The translations under genes were made by a program, and so were the position numbers. Shown here in pieces: positions 9,217 through 18,377 of a stretch of DNA of 64,000 bases. This DNA comes from Pseudarthrobacter psychrotolerans. Lineage in GTDB: Bacteria > Actinomycetota > Actinomycetes > Actinomycetales > Micrococcaceae. The stretch is taken from contig NZ_CP047898.1 in the NCBI RefSeq assembly GCF_009911795.1, positions 3,782,001 through 3,846,000 on the forward strand. Direction: 5' to 3'. The notes under the pieces are model-generated. The model saw only the letters and a program-made list of their open reading frames with translations, was not told the DNA's origin and searched no databases. Positions within the stretch are counted from its first letter, which is position 1, and the number at the start of each line of letters is the position of its first letter.

Positions 9217-9894
9217 ATGATCCACGTCAAGACAAACGTTGAACGGCCGACCGCGGACGCCGTCCTCAGGCTGTCCAAGTTCTCCTCTGCCACCATCCAC
9301 GAAGCCCAGGGGAGGAAGGGTGCGTTCAGTTCGAGGATCAAGCCGATCGAACGCAGCATGTCCTTCTGTGGACCCGCGCTGACGGTCAGTTGCGCACCCC
9401 GCGACAACCTGATGCTGCAAGTGGCCATCCACTACGCAGAGCCGGGCGACGTTGTGCTGGTTGCCGCCGGTGAATTCGAGGAGGCCGGGACGTTCGGCGA
9501 CGTCCTGGGCAACGCCATGAAGGCCAAGGGCATTGCGGCCATGGTGACCGATTCAGGTGTCCGCGACACCCAGGACCTGATCGAGTTGGGCCTGCCGGTG
9601 TTCTCCGGCAGCGTCAGCATCAAGGGAACGGTCAAGGAAACCATCGGCCCCATCAACCATCCGATCATTTTCGGCGACGAGATCATCTACCCCGGTGACA
9701 TCCTGCGCGGCGACGCCGACGGTGTGGTTGTGGTGCGCAAGGACGAAGTGGAAGAGGTCATCCGGCTCTCCCAGGAGCGCGACGACGCCGAGCGTGACCT
9801 CATCCGCCGGTACCACGAGGGCGGCACCACCATCGAGCTGTGCAACCTGACCGAGGTGCTCAAGGCCAAGGGCCTGCTGGTCGAAGAGGCCTAG
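9217..9894 (+). CDS. RraA-family protein, possible 4-carboxy-4-hydroxy-2-oxoadipate aldolase/oxaloacetate decarboxylase
   Basis: This 225-residue member of the RraA/LigK fold follows a GAAGGA site. The conserved core is visible: SSATIHEAQGRKG, CGPALTVSC, GDVLGNAMKAKGIAAMVTDSGVRD, and GDADGVVVV. The VTDSGVRD loop carries the Arg and Asp used for substrate and divalent-metal binding in class II pyruvate aldolases of this family. It probably cleaves a 4-hydroxy-2-oxo acid to pyruvate plus a second carbonyl, or decarboxylates oxaloacetate. It forms a likely two-gene unit with the aminotransferase 26 bases upstream. RNase E regulation is less likely in an actinobacterium and with this catabolic context. 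Confidence 0.8.
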   Translation: MIHVKTNVERPTADAVLRLSKFSSATIHEAQGRKGAFSSRIKPIERSMSFCGPALTVSCAPRDNLMLQVAIHYAEPGDVVLVAAGEFEEAGTFGDVLGNAMKAKGIAAMVTDSGVRDTQDLIELGLPVFSGSVSIKGTVKETIGPINHPIIFGDEIIYPGDILRGDADGVVVVRKDEVEEVIRLSQERDDAERDLIRRYHEGGTTIELCNLTEVLKAKGLLVEEA

Positions 9895-9913
9895 CGGCGG
9901 CGTCTGCGCAACT

Positions 9914-9973
9914 GACAGCGCCACCGCAGACCGGACAGTGCCACCCTGGACCTGACAGTGCCGCGCAGAGTGG
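9914..9973. repeat. three imperfect 20-base tandem repeats (GACAGYGCC...)
   Basis: Units start at 9914, 9934 and 9954 with exact 20-base spacing, each opening GACAG(C/T)GCC. Arrays of about 20-base repeats ending in a GGCACTGTC-type word on the other strand are typical of IS21-like element ends. No transposase of that family is present, so this may be an orphan end. Confidence 0.5.
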
Positions 9974-10010
9974 ATCTCCGGGTGGATTCTTCATGGCGCA
10001 GTCCAGCCAG

Positions 10011-11514
10011 TCAGGCGCGGGCGTGGAGGAACCGTTCCAAGTGGCCCTCACCCAGGGATATCCCGAGGTGCACAATGTCCGGCTGGCAGCCGGCGACATC
10101 ACGCGTGGCGGAGTGTGTCGGATGCCTGTTTGGTGTCAGCTCGGGTTCTGGTTCTTTTGGCCAGTGTGGTGGTTCCCAGTCCTGGTGTTCACTCTTGTAG
10201 TGTCGGCCAGTGGGCGATATCCAGCCAGGTGGTTCGTTCTTGGTAGCTGTTGTGGGTTTCCAGGCGCTCGTGTGTCTCAAGCGATGATGCCGGCGGCAAG
10301 GCTGTCCCAAATTCGACACCCCGGTGGTTCCGCCTTTATGCCAGGCGAGGATGTGGTCCACTTCGTTGTCCAGGGAATGGTTGCTGCAGCCCGGAAAGGG
10401 GCACTTGCCGTCACGTAGCCGGAGCCAGTGCCGCATGGCCTTGGTGAGACGGTAGTTGGTACGGCCGATCTCCAGGGGTGCCCCGTCCCGCGGGTCAACC
10501 AGGACCCGGTAGAACGAGTCCGCCCCGTTCGCCACGAGATCCCTTGCCATCGACGCCGGGACCGGACCGAAGCCGTCAAGCATCGCCGGTTCCTCGGTGG
10601 CGCCGAGCAGAGAAAACACCGGGACCGTCACCATAACCTGGGCCCGGGGCGGCGGGACGTGCCCGGGATCATGTTCTGCCGGGTTCCCGCTGCTGAGGAG
10701 GGCGGCTGCGAAGACGTCAGCGCGGAGCTGTGTGAGGGTCAGGGGCTCGTTCGGGCCCTGCAAACCCCGGGCGATCGCGGTGGTCCGGTTCCAGATCCCG
10801 GCTGCCTGGTCCGCGCGGAGGTAGGCCGAAAGCCAGGCCATCCCGTCCTGATCCGGGGCGTACTCGACCCGGCGGTCCAGGACGCCTTGGGCGTGGCGCT
10901 TCTCGATACTCTCGGTGTGGTGGCGTTCGCGCCAGGTACGCGCCTTGTGACGGAACCGGGACGCCGGCATTTCCCCTGCGGGACAACCGCGGGCCGGGTT
11001 CAGCGCATCCGGGTCCAGAAAGTGGGCCTCCAAGGCCGCGGCACCGGCCGGGTCAAGGGTGGCGGCTTCATCCACCATGGCCCGCGCGTGCTGCCACGAA
11101 ATGGTCCCCGCCTGCAGCGCGGACAGCGTCAGCGGCAAAGCAGTCGTGAGCATTTGTGACTGGTTCAGCAGGGCACTTGCGGCCCGTTCACCGATGGTCA
11201 GCGCGCATCCAACCTCGGCGGTCACCGCGGCCTCCTGCGCCGAACCTTCCGAGGGCGAGGCTCCGGGAGGCGCCAAAGATTCCGCCGTATTGGCGAATTT
11301 CGCGGCGGCCTGGGCCTTCAGGGCGGCCATTCGCGCATCCGACCCCGCCGCCCCGGCCAGAACGTCCAGGCAATCTTCGGCCAACCCATGCAACGGATCC
11401 CCCGGAAAACGCATCGGGGCCTGAATCGCGGCCTGGTTCAGCTACAACGGCAGTAAGCACAGCGATGGCGGCATTGATGTCCTTGAATGCCTTCGCCACT
11501 GCCGGGTTTCCCAT
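10011..11514 (-). CDS. DUF222 / HNH endonuclease domain protein, frame broken near N-terminus
   Basis: DUF222-HNH proteins are multicopy in Arthrobacter-like genomes and probably nick or cut DNA in mobile or repeat settings. The C-terminal HNH motif is complete (DNEVDHILAWHKGG, then NLGQPCRRHHRLRH). An open frame runs from 11414, but the preceding 33 codons of a typical N-terminus (GNPAVAKAFKDINAAIAVL) lie in the neighbouring frame from ATG 11514. Removing one base near 11405-11410, in an A4 or C5 run, joins them into about 500 residues, a normal length. A true start at 11414 lacks a ribosome site. The tandem repeats lie just beyond its 3' end. Confidence 0.75.
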
Positions 11515-11692
11515 AACTTCATCATCCAGCGAGGGTCTGACATTTTCCGCGACTGGCTCAGGTCTGCCGCTTCGCGAGTGGTGCGCCACTTCCGTCGACC
11601 CGTTACGGGACGCCTTCGAGACTCGACCCATACAGGACGCTGTGAGAGACGGATTGCGCCACAAAAGCTGCGACGCCGATTAGTCTGCGGTA

Positions 11693-12067
11693 ATGAAAAC
11701 TCGCGGAATTCTTATTGCTGCACTTCTGCTGGTGGTCATCGTGGTTGCCGTAATAGTGGCTTGGGCAAGTTTCGGTGACCGCCCGGGCCCTATGAGCTCT
11801 ACTGCACCAGGAGCAACGAGCATCACCCCTGGCACGTCGGACCGTTGGCATGTATCGGTCCTCGGATCGAGGGACGGCACCTCAATAGAGAACTGTTTGG
11901 ACGACCCGCTCATCGAGGAGTCAATCCAATCCGCAGACTTGCCTTCCACACACCTGAGCATCAAGCTGCTCGAAACAGCGACACAGGAAGAAGCTGAACG
12001 GATTGCTGGCTGCCTCCGGCCGAGGGTAGGCAGCAGCGAAGTAACCGTCACAAGCCCACGAAGCTGA
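11693..12067 (+). CDS. small membrane-anchored hypothetical protein
   Basis: This 124-residue protein has an N-terminal membrane helix (residues 5-26, ILIAALLLVVIVVAVIVAW). A Ser/Thr/Pro linker and a roughly 75-residue outer domain with two cysteines (IENCLDD and AGCLRP) that could pair follow. No family is recognised. Base composition is less GC-rich than in flanking genes, in keeping with an accessory patch. Confidence 0.55.
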   Translation: MKTRGILIAALLLVVIVVAVIVAWASFGDRPGPMSSTAPGATSITPGTSDRWHVSVLGSRDGTSIENCLDDPLIEESIQSADLPSTHLSIKLLETATQEEAERIAGCLRPRVGSSEVTVTSPRS

Positions 12068-12245
12068 TTCGACGAACGGGCACACAACGGGTCGTTGTTC
12101 GCGTCCCAACGAAGGTGCCACAAAAGATCTCAACTATTCAGCCGGAGACCTAAGCAAACTCGTGGGACTGCCCCGTTGAAGATTCCTGGAAGGGGGCCTC
12201 ACGCCAATATTCGAAGTTGTTCTAAAAGGCTTCGGATCTGGCAGG

Positions 12246-12788
12246 TCAGTCAATCTGGAAGCTCAGTGAGTCTGCTCCGCTCTTCCAAATAAGGGTGCCT
12301 TGGCTGAATGTCATTTGGATGGGCCGCTTCAGGAAATCCGTTACCCACAAGTGCTGCTCGCCAGAATTGCCATTAGTACAGCCGGATGCGCCCGTCACGA
12401 TGTCCTTGGCCGTGAGTGTGTTCCCCGTGATCGTAGCCAGCCCACTCAATGGTGCGCATTCAGTTCTTACGCCGAGCATCAGTTGTCCGTTGACGGAACT
12501 CAGGGAAGCTTTAACGCTGCCCGATGCCACCCAAGGCAAATCCTTGTCGCTGGCCGTCCCGGAAACGCTGGTGTACGTCGTGCATGGTGCCGACGCCAAA
12601 AACGCCGCGCATGTTTCCTGTGGTTGTGACGTGGGCGTGGAGGAAGCGGAGCCAATGGAAGTCGACGCGGGTTCCACAGCTCCCTGTCCGCCCGGCATTG
12701 TGTCACCGCAGGAAGTCAGTAACACGGTGAGAAATATGGAGGACACCAGGCATTGCCAAAACCGAATGCGCTTCACTGTGCTCCTCAT
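12246..12788 (-). CDS. META-domain-like lipoprotein
   Basis: This 180-residue protein has a signal peptide ending in the lipobox LLTSC (Cys at about residue 27), then a Ser/Pro linker. A beta-rich domain follows in which CTNGNSGEQHLWVTDFL and MTFSQGTLIWKSGADSLSF resemble the HslJ/META fold. META proteins are envelope proteins of unclear function, one of them linked to novobiocin resistance in E. coli. The match is by pattern only. Neighbours are other small envelope proteins. Confidence 0.6.
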   Translation of the reverse strand: MRSTVKRIRFWQCLVSSIFLTVLLTSCGDTMPGGQGAVEPASTSIGSASSTPTSQPQETCAAFLASAPCTTYTSVSGTASDKDLPWVASGSVKASLSSVNGQLMLGVRTECAPLSGLATITGNTLTAKDIVTGASGCTNGNSGEQHLWVTDFLKRPIQMTFSQGTLIWKSGADSLSFQID

Positions 12789-12933
12789 AAGGTGGATGCT
12801 GATCGGAGCATATAGGCCTCCTGCAGCTTTCCATAGGAGTGCGCTCTCGGAGCACCCCAGTCCGAAGATACGGCAGCGAAAGTGAGTGTCCGGTTGAGGT
12901 TCCGCCTCTGACCTGCAGAATCCTCAGGGGCGA

Positions 12934-13332
12934 TCAGTTACGGCGGGCTTGGAGTCTTGGGTGGCTTTCCGTCGAGAAAACAACGGCTGTTACGGCGGCG
13001 GCCAGAGCTGGGACGTAGAACCAGCCGATGCTTGCGGAGCCGATGACCACGAAGACAACAAGAGCGACAGCAGTGGCGACCGACACTGGAGTCCGGACAC
13101 GTCCACGTATCAGGAGAGGTATCGCGATCAGGGCGACGGGGATGAGCAATGGCACGAAGATGGATGGCCCCACTGCTTGAAGCAGGGTCGGATGGCTAAC
13201 CTGCTGTGGCCCACCAGACGTTACATTTACCTGGGTGTACATGGGAACCACTAATAGAACCAAGGAAGCGACTGCCGCGAGTGAGACGGCGACGACCTGG
13301 CGAACATTCTTAGAATCCAGATGACGTTTCAT
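12934..13332 (-). CDS. small integral membrane protein
   Basis: This 132-residue protein has about four hydrophobic segments (residues 13-30, 55-73, 80-98 and 103-120) and charged ends. No catalytic motif or family is recognised. It could be a simple membrane protein of the accessory patch. Confidence 0.55.
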   Translation of the reverse strand: MKRHLDSKNVRQVVAVSLAAVASLVLLVVPMYTQVNVTSGGPQQVSHPTLLQAVGPSIFVPLLIPVALIAIPLLIRGRVRTPVSVATAVALVVFVVIGSASIGWFYVPALAAAVTAVVFSTESHPRLQARRN

Positions 13333-13567
13333 ATGACTCCCCAGCTGAAGCTGTGTAAATCAACGAAAGCACTGTTGCTGTGATTCCGCCAGAGGACAGC
13401 GGGGATCGAACACAGCGTCCCGGTAGGGCTTCCCCATCCAACTCGTGTCTCGAAAGTGTTCCGTCTCGATCACGGAGAACCGCCAAATGGCGTCGAAGGT
13501 CACACTGGCGCGCCTTCGCCGTCGTCGACGCCAGAGTTGTCCTGTTACGCCTGGTGTCCTGCTTATT

Positions 13568-13834
13568 TCAGCCAACCAGCGCGCCGGCCCTGGAAACGGC
13601 AAGCTGTGGTCCGGGCAGGGGATAGGCGGCAGGGCCGGTGGCGGTTTCGTCCAGGAGCCAGAGCGTCGCCCCCGACGCGCCCCTGGGCATGATGCTGCCT
13701 TCAAAGACAAACACCGCCTGACCTGGCTGTCCTTCGGGAAGCCAGAACCCGTTCGCGGGGCAGTGGGATCCAGTTCTTGCCGCCAAGCGGCTGCCGCTGG
13801 AAGGGGCCCGGTGCGCACTGCTGATCTTTTTCAC
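13568..13834 (-). CDS. small protein with GSHCPxxGxWxP signature
   Basis: This 88-residue protein starts at GTG 13834 with a GGGAG site 5-9 bases before it. The core reads GSHCPANGFWLPEG, then VFVFEGSIMPRGASGATLWLL. The same GSHCP..G.W.P opening occurs in the gene running off the right end of this window (63878), so two members of one small family are present. Function is unknown. The lone Cys-His pair and conserved aromatic residues would suit a compact metal- or ligand-binding fold. Confidence 0.5.
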   Translation of the reverse strand: MKKISSAHRAPSSGSRLAARTGSHCPANGFWLPEGQPGQAVFVFEGSIMPRGASGATLWLLDETATGPAAYPLPGPQLAVSRAGALVG

Positions 13835-13976
13835 GATGTGCTCCCAATCAACTAATTTCAGTGAAGAAATGATTGCCGGTTCATCCGGTTTTCATATTTC
13901 AAGATTAGTTTCGCGGAAGCGCGTTTACTAAGACCAAAACAACGTGCCATGATAAGGAAAAACTGTGGGTCTCCAG

Positions 13977-14894
13977 CTACCTTGCGTATTTAGCGCTAAG
14001 CATTTCCTGGAGCATTTCCTTCAACACCATCAGGACAGCCGATGCCGCCTCTGACAGCGGTTCGTGGTCCGGCGTGCAGAGGGCTATTTTGCACTGCAGC
14101 CCGGGATCAACAATCCGCAGGACCCGGAAGTCTTCCTCATGGAAAAGCGCGTCGGCTGCTGACTTCGGCAAGATGGTGGCGCCCATGTCCGCCCGCAGGA
14201 GCCGGGTCAGGGAAGGCACGGATTCCACCTCGCCCACCAAACGAAGGCTGAGTCCCTTGTCCCGCATGCCGGTCTCGACAATCTGGCGGAGCGTGTGGAT
14301 CTGCTCCGGAAGGAACAGGCCATATTCCGCCGCCTCCTCGAGGGTGATCTCGCCCGACTCGGCTGCGGCTGCGCTCTTCCCGTTCACCACCAGGTGAAGG
14401 TCCTCCACAATCATGGTGGTGAACTGCACGCCGCGGATTGGCCCAGGCTCGTAAATCAGGGCCATATCCAGCCTGCCGTTCTTGATCGCCTCACTGAGCA
14501 CGCCCCCGTAGATCTCCGTCAGGTGGAGCACGATGTCAGGGTAGCGGCGGGCGACCTCGCTGATAATGCGCGGCGTGAGGCTCGAAGCCATGCTGTAGGG
14601 CGCGATTGCAATCGATACCCGGCCCGCCGGCGCGGCCCCCGAACTTGCCACATCCTGGCGGGCCTGTTCGACCAGCCGAAGGATCGTCTGTGCATGCCGG
14701 TAGAGCGTGTGGCCGGCGGCTGTGGGCTGAACGCCCTGCTTGCTGCGGATCAGCAGGCGCTGCTTCAGGTCGGTTTCAAGCGCGGAGACCTGCTGGCTCA
14801 GCGCCGGCTGGGCTACGTGCAGGGCTGCGGCAGCCTTCGTGATGCTCCCTGAGTCAACGATCTTCACGAAGTAGGCGAGTTTTCGAGTGTCCAT
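13977..14894 (-). CDS. LysR-family transcriptional regulator
   Basis: This 305-residue regulator starts at ATG 14894, which gives the canonical opening MDTRKLAYFVKIVDSGSIT; an upstream in-frame GTG would add 35 atypical residues. The winged helix-turn-helix is ITKAAAALHVAQPALSQQVSALE. The remainder is the two-lobed effector domain. It faces the ABC importer across a 315-base spacer and is the obvious candidate regulator of the importer and the oxoprolinase genes. LysR proteins usually act on such divergent neighbours in response to a pathway metabolite. Confidence 0.9.
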   Translation of the reverse strand: MDTRKLAYFVKIVDSGSITKAAAALHVAQPALSQQVSALETDLKQRLLIRSKQGVQPTAAGHTLYRHAQTILRLVEQARQDVASSGAAPAGRVSIAIAPYSMASSLTPRIISEVARRYPDIVLHLTEIYGGVLSEAIKNGRLDMALIYEPGPIRGVQFTTMIVEDLHLVVNGKSAAAAESGEITLEEAAEYGLFLPEQIHTLRQIVETGMRDKGLSLRLVGEVESVPSLTRLLRADMGATILPKSAADALFHEEDFRVLRIVDPGLQCKIALCTPDHEPLSEAASAVLMVLKEMLQEMLSAKYAR

Positions 14895-15023
14895 ACCGGC
14901 TTTTCTTTCGTCTGCGGCGCCCTGAAGCGCCGACGGGTCATATCCGGATTCTATGGAGGGATACGCAATAGGTCTTTGTGTGATCCACATCTCGGACACT
15001 AGGTTGATCTTCAGAACACAATT

Positions 15024-15038
15024 TCTGTGACAAACAGA
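15024..15038. promoter_or_regulatory. candidate LysR operator in the divergent spacer
   Basis: TCTGT-GACAA-ACAGA is a 5-base inverted repeat in the 14895-15209 spacer between the LysR gene and the ABC importer. LysR-type sites are short dyads of this size. The rest of the spacer is AT-rich for this genome, with TTTACA- and TATACG-like words that could be promoter boxes, but no clear unique pair. Confidence 0.35.
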
Positions 15039-15209
15039 TTATACCCCTCCATCCATAAGCGGCGATGGTGCCCCTATATGGCTTTTGCATAATCGCTTCG
15101 TTTACAGAAAACGTCGCTTTCTTTTACGTCCTCGAAATATACGATCCATACCTTTTAGAAGCATCCTCCAGAATCCGACGGATTCCTCCTGACTAAGGAA
15201 GAGACACAA

Positions 15210-16298
15210 ATGAGAGTTATCACCAACGGCAAAATCGCATTAGCTGCTGCCGCGACAGCTGCAGCCCTGGTGCTCACCGGCTGCGGGGCCAGCGCAGGGT
15301 CCGGCGCCGGCGGAAATTCCAGCGCAACGTCCGGTGAGCTGAACCTGATTGCCTACTCCGGAGTCTGGCAGGACCAGTACACGGCAGCCGTGATTGAACT
15401 GTTCAAGGCCAAGTACCCGGACATCAAGATCAACTACGCCTCCAAGCGTTCCTCCGCCGAAATGCTGAGCGCACTCCAGGGCCAGAAGAACAATCCGGCC
15501 ACTGACGTGGCCATCATGGACAACTCCGTATCCACCACGGGCAACACCCAGGGCCTCTTCGACAAGATCGACGCCGCGGCGGTTCCCAACCTGGCGAACG
15601 TACCCGAAAAATTCAAGAACAAGGACGGATTCGGCCCGGTAGTTATGCTCGACGCGGTTGGTCTGCTCTACGACACCGCAACGTTCCCCAAGGCGCCTGA
15701 GAGCTGGGATGTGCTCTGGGATCCGGCCTACGCCGGCAAGATCAACGTCAACGCGCCGCCATCCCTGCTGGGTCTGTCCCTGACCGCGATCACATCCAAG
15801 ATGGAGGGCGAGGACTACACCCAGAGCATCGACAAGGCGGTTGCCCGCCTCAAGGAGATGGCGCCGGGCGTCCAGACTTTCGCCCCCAACCCCGACGAAT
15901 ACCAGAACGTGATCACCGGCCAGACGGTACTGGGGCTGGGACAGAACGCCCGCGGCCAGTTCTACAGCGACCAGAGCAACAAGAAGATGGGCGTGACCTT
16001 CCCCAAGGAGGGCACCGTCTACCAGATCAACACCGTCAACGTCGTCAAGAATGCGCCCAACAAGGCTGCCGCCCAGACTTTCGTTGACTACGCGCTCTCC
16101 GCCGAAGCGCAGACCGCCTTCGCCAAGGCTCTCTTCTACGCCCCGTCCGTGACCAACGCCGAACTTCCGGCGGACGTCAAGGACCGCGTGGTTCCCACTG
16201 ACGGCTCACTGAACATCGTCCCCCTCGATGTTGAGTTCCTGTCCTCCGCCCGGGACAAGTGGACTGACACCTGGAAGCGCCAGATCATCACCAAGTAG
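15210..16298 (+). CDS. ABC transporter substrate-binding lipoprotein, polyamine/opine type
   Basis: This 362-residue lipoprotein has a signal peptide and lipobox LTGC (Cys about 25). It is a family-1 extracellular solute-binding protein of the PotD/Fe3+-binding class: ELNLIAYSGVWQDQYTAAVI opens lobe one, and PESWDVLWDPAYAGKI and VNVVKNAPNKAAAQTFVDYAL are typical later segments. It begins a four-gene importer cassette (binding protein, ATPase, two permeases). Its ligand is not predictable. Adjacency to oxoprolinase genes suggests a small amino-acid-derived or lactam compound. Confidence 0.85.
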   Translation: MRVITNGKIALAAAATAAALVLTGCGASAGSGAGGNSSATSGELNLIAYSGVWQDQYTAAVIELFKAKYPDIKINYASKRSSAEMLSALQGQKNNPATDVAIMDNSVSTTGNTQGLFDKIDAAAVPNLANVPEKFKNKDGFGPVVMLDAVGLLYDTATFPKAPESWDVLWDPAYAGKINVNAPPSLLGLSLTAITSKMEGEDYTQSIDKAVARLKEMAPGVQTFAPNPDEYQNVITGQTVLGLGQNARGQFYSDQSNKKMGVTFPKEGTVYQINTVNVVKNAPNKAAAQTFVDYALSAEAQTAFAKALFYAPSVTNAELPADVKDRVVPTDGSLNIVPLDVEFLSSARDKWTDTWKRQIITK

Positions 16299-16346
16299 CC
16301 GTCCCCACGGCGCCCCTCCCCCACCTGCTTCAGGAGAACTGAAATC

Positions 16347-17458
16347 GTGACTGAATCAAAACTGTCGATCGTGGATCTGACCAAGAGATACGCAGCCGGT
16401 CTTGACCCGGCCGTCGACCGCCTGAACATGGAGGTGGAGGAGGGCACCTGGTGGCGCTCCTCGGCCCGTCAGGCTGCGGCAAAACCACCACCTTGCGGAT
16501 GGTGGCCGGCCTGATGGACCCCACCGCCGGCTCCATTGTGGTGGATGGCAAGGAAATCACCCACACCCCGGTGAACAAGCGCGGCATGGGCATGGTTTTC
16601 CAGTCCTACGCCCTCTTTCCGCACATGAACGTGGAACAGAACGTGGCCTTCGGGCTGCAGATGCGCCAGACCTCCAAATCCGACCAGAAACGCCGGGTGG
16701 CCGGGGCGCTGGACATGGTCCAGCTCGGCCACCTGTCCAAACGGCAGGTCAAGGAGCTGTCCGGCGGGCAGCAGCAGCGCATCGCCCTGGCACGCGCCCT
16801 CGTGGTGGAGCCCACGCTCCTGCTCCTCGATGAGCCCCTGTCCAACCTCGACGCCAAGCTCCGCGAGACGATGCGGACCGAGATCCGCTCCATTCAGCAG
16901 CGGACGCGGGCCACCACGCTGTTCGTGACCCACGACCAGGACGAGGCGCTGGACATGGCCGACCGCATTGCCGTGATGAACGGGGGCCTGATCGAACAGT
17001 TTGGGTCGCCCACCGAAGTCTACGAACGGCCGCGGACGCGGTTCGTGGCGAACTTCATCGGCCAGGCGAACTTCCTCAACGCCAGGGTCCTGTCCGAGAC
17101 GGGTTCCGCCGCCAAGGGGGAAACACATTACCGGGTCGCCGTCGACGGGCTCGGCCAGTTCGGTGCGGTGGGAGCGCCCGGCCTGACCGGATCCACGCAT
17201 GAACTGGTCATCCGCCCCCACCGGCTCAGGGTGTCCCTGCAGCCGGCCGGGACCGAGACCATTGCCGGCGTCATTGAACGGGTCAACTACACCGGCGATG
17301 CCCTCTCTGTAGCGGTCAAGGCCGGCGACCGCGTCCTGCAAGCCCAGATGCCCCCGTCCAGCGGCGACCTGCCCCGTACCGGCGACGCAGCCTACCTTTC
17401 GTGGGACGAGCAGGATGCATACCTGCTGCCCACCCCAGTGAAAGAGACGGCAGCGTGA
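16347..17458 (+). CDS. ABC transporter ATP-binding protein, polyamine/opine type, frame broken
   Basis: This is the ATPase of the importer. GTG 16347 follows CAGGAGAACT, and the N-terminus (SIVDLTKRYA) is normal. The frame breaks at about 16448, where one C is missing. Restoring it gives EEGTLVALLGPSGCGKTTTLR with an intact Walker A. Signature [15 protein letters not shown], Walker B LLLLDEPLSNLDA and the H-loop VTHDQDEALDMAD follow, then a C-terminal TOBE-like regulatory region. The repaired length is 370 residues. It ends in a GTGA overlap with the next permease. Confidence 0.88.
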
Positions 17459-18375
17459 CCGTCACCCAGACCGAGGCCCCCGCTGCCCGCCGGGCCGGCG
17501 CAGCTGAAGGCGAGTTGGAGAAGTCCACCGGACGCCGGAACCGGCGGACCTACCTTGCGCTCCTGATACCGGGCGTCCTTGGACTCGTGGTGAGCTTCGT
17601 TTTCCCGCTGGCCTACATGGTCCGGATGTCCTTCAACAGGGGTGCGCCGGACGGCGTCATCGAGGAAACCTTCACGCTGGACACGTATATCCAGCCGCTG
17701 ACCGATCCTTACTATTGGCGGGTCACCCTGGACACCTTCCAGATGGGCGTCACCGTGGGACTGCTCTGTGTCCTGGTGTCCTATCCGGTGGCCCTGTTCC
17801 TCGCCCGGAGCACCAGCAAGTACCGCGGGCTGCTCATCGCCGTCGCCATCGCACCCCTGCTGACCTCGGCGGTTGTGCGGACCTATGGGTGGATGGTCAT
17901 CCTGGGCACCAACGGCCTGGTCAACTCCACGCTGGAAGGCATGGGCCTGATCGATACGCCGCTCAAGCTGACCAACAACATGACCGGCGTAATCATCGGG
18001 CTTGTTGAGATATTTATGCCCTATGCCATCCTCGCCATGATCTCGGGCTTCGGGCGCCTCAGCCCGCAGCTGGAAGAAGCAGCCGGATCGTTGGGCGCTA
18101 GCAAGCTGCAGGTGTTCACCCGGGTGACTCTTCCATTGAGCCTGCCCGGCATCCTCACGGCGTTCCTGCTGGTCTTTGTGTTGTCGATCAGTACGTTCAT
18201 CACCCCGCGCCTCCTCGGCGGCGGCAGCGTCCAGGTGCTCGCCACGGAAATCTACGATCAGACCACCGGATTGCTTAACTGGCCGTTCGCGGCAGCACTC
18301 TCTGTCATCCTGCTGGTCCTGTTCGGCCTGATCATCGCCGTTTACCAGCGCCTCACCAAAAAGATCGGAGGCTAG
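17455..18375 (+). CDS. ABC transporter permease (PotB-like)
   Basis: This 306-residue permease starts at GTG 17455, overlapping the ATPase stop by 4 bases. It has six membrane helices and the EAA loop EEAAGSLGASKLQVFTRVTLP that contacts the ATPase. It is the first of two permease subunits of the importer. The N-terminal 35 residues are cytoplasmic and hydrophilic. Confidence 0.88.
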   Translation: MTVTQTEAPAARRAGAAEGELEKSTGRRNRRTYLALLIPGVLGLVVSFVFPLAYMVRMSFNRGAPDGVIEETFTLDTYIQPLTDPYYWRVTLDTFQMGVTVGLLCVLVSYPVALFLARSTSKYRGLLIAVAIAPLLTSAVVRTYGWMVILGTNGLVNSTLEGMGLIDTPLKLTNNMTGVIIGLVEIFMPYAILAMISGFGRLSPQLEEAAGSLGASKLQVFTRVTLPLSLPGILTAFLLVFVLSISTFITPRLLGGGSVQVLATEIYDQTTGLLNWPFAAALSVILLVLFGLIIAVYQRLTKKIGG

Positions 18376-18377
18376 CC

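Noticed and set aside
13445..13855. A 136-codon plus-strand frame
   Set aside because: It is Arg-rich and low in complexity, without a ribosome site. The minus-strand small protein at the same place has a family signature.
16451..17458. The importer ATPase read as a short gene starting at an internal GTG
   Set aside because: That start would remove the first strand of the ATPase fold. The real N-terminus with a ribosome site lies upstream in the adjoining frame.
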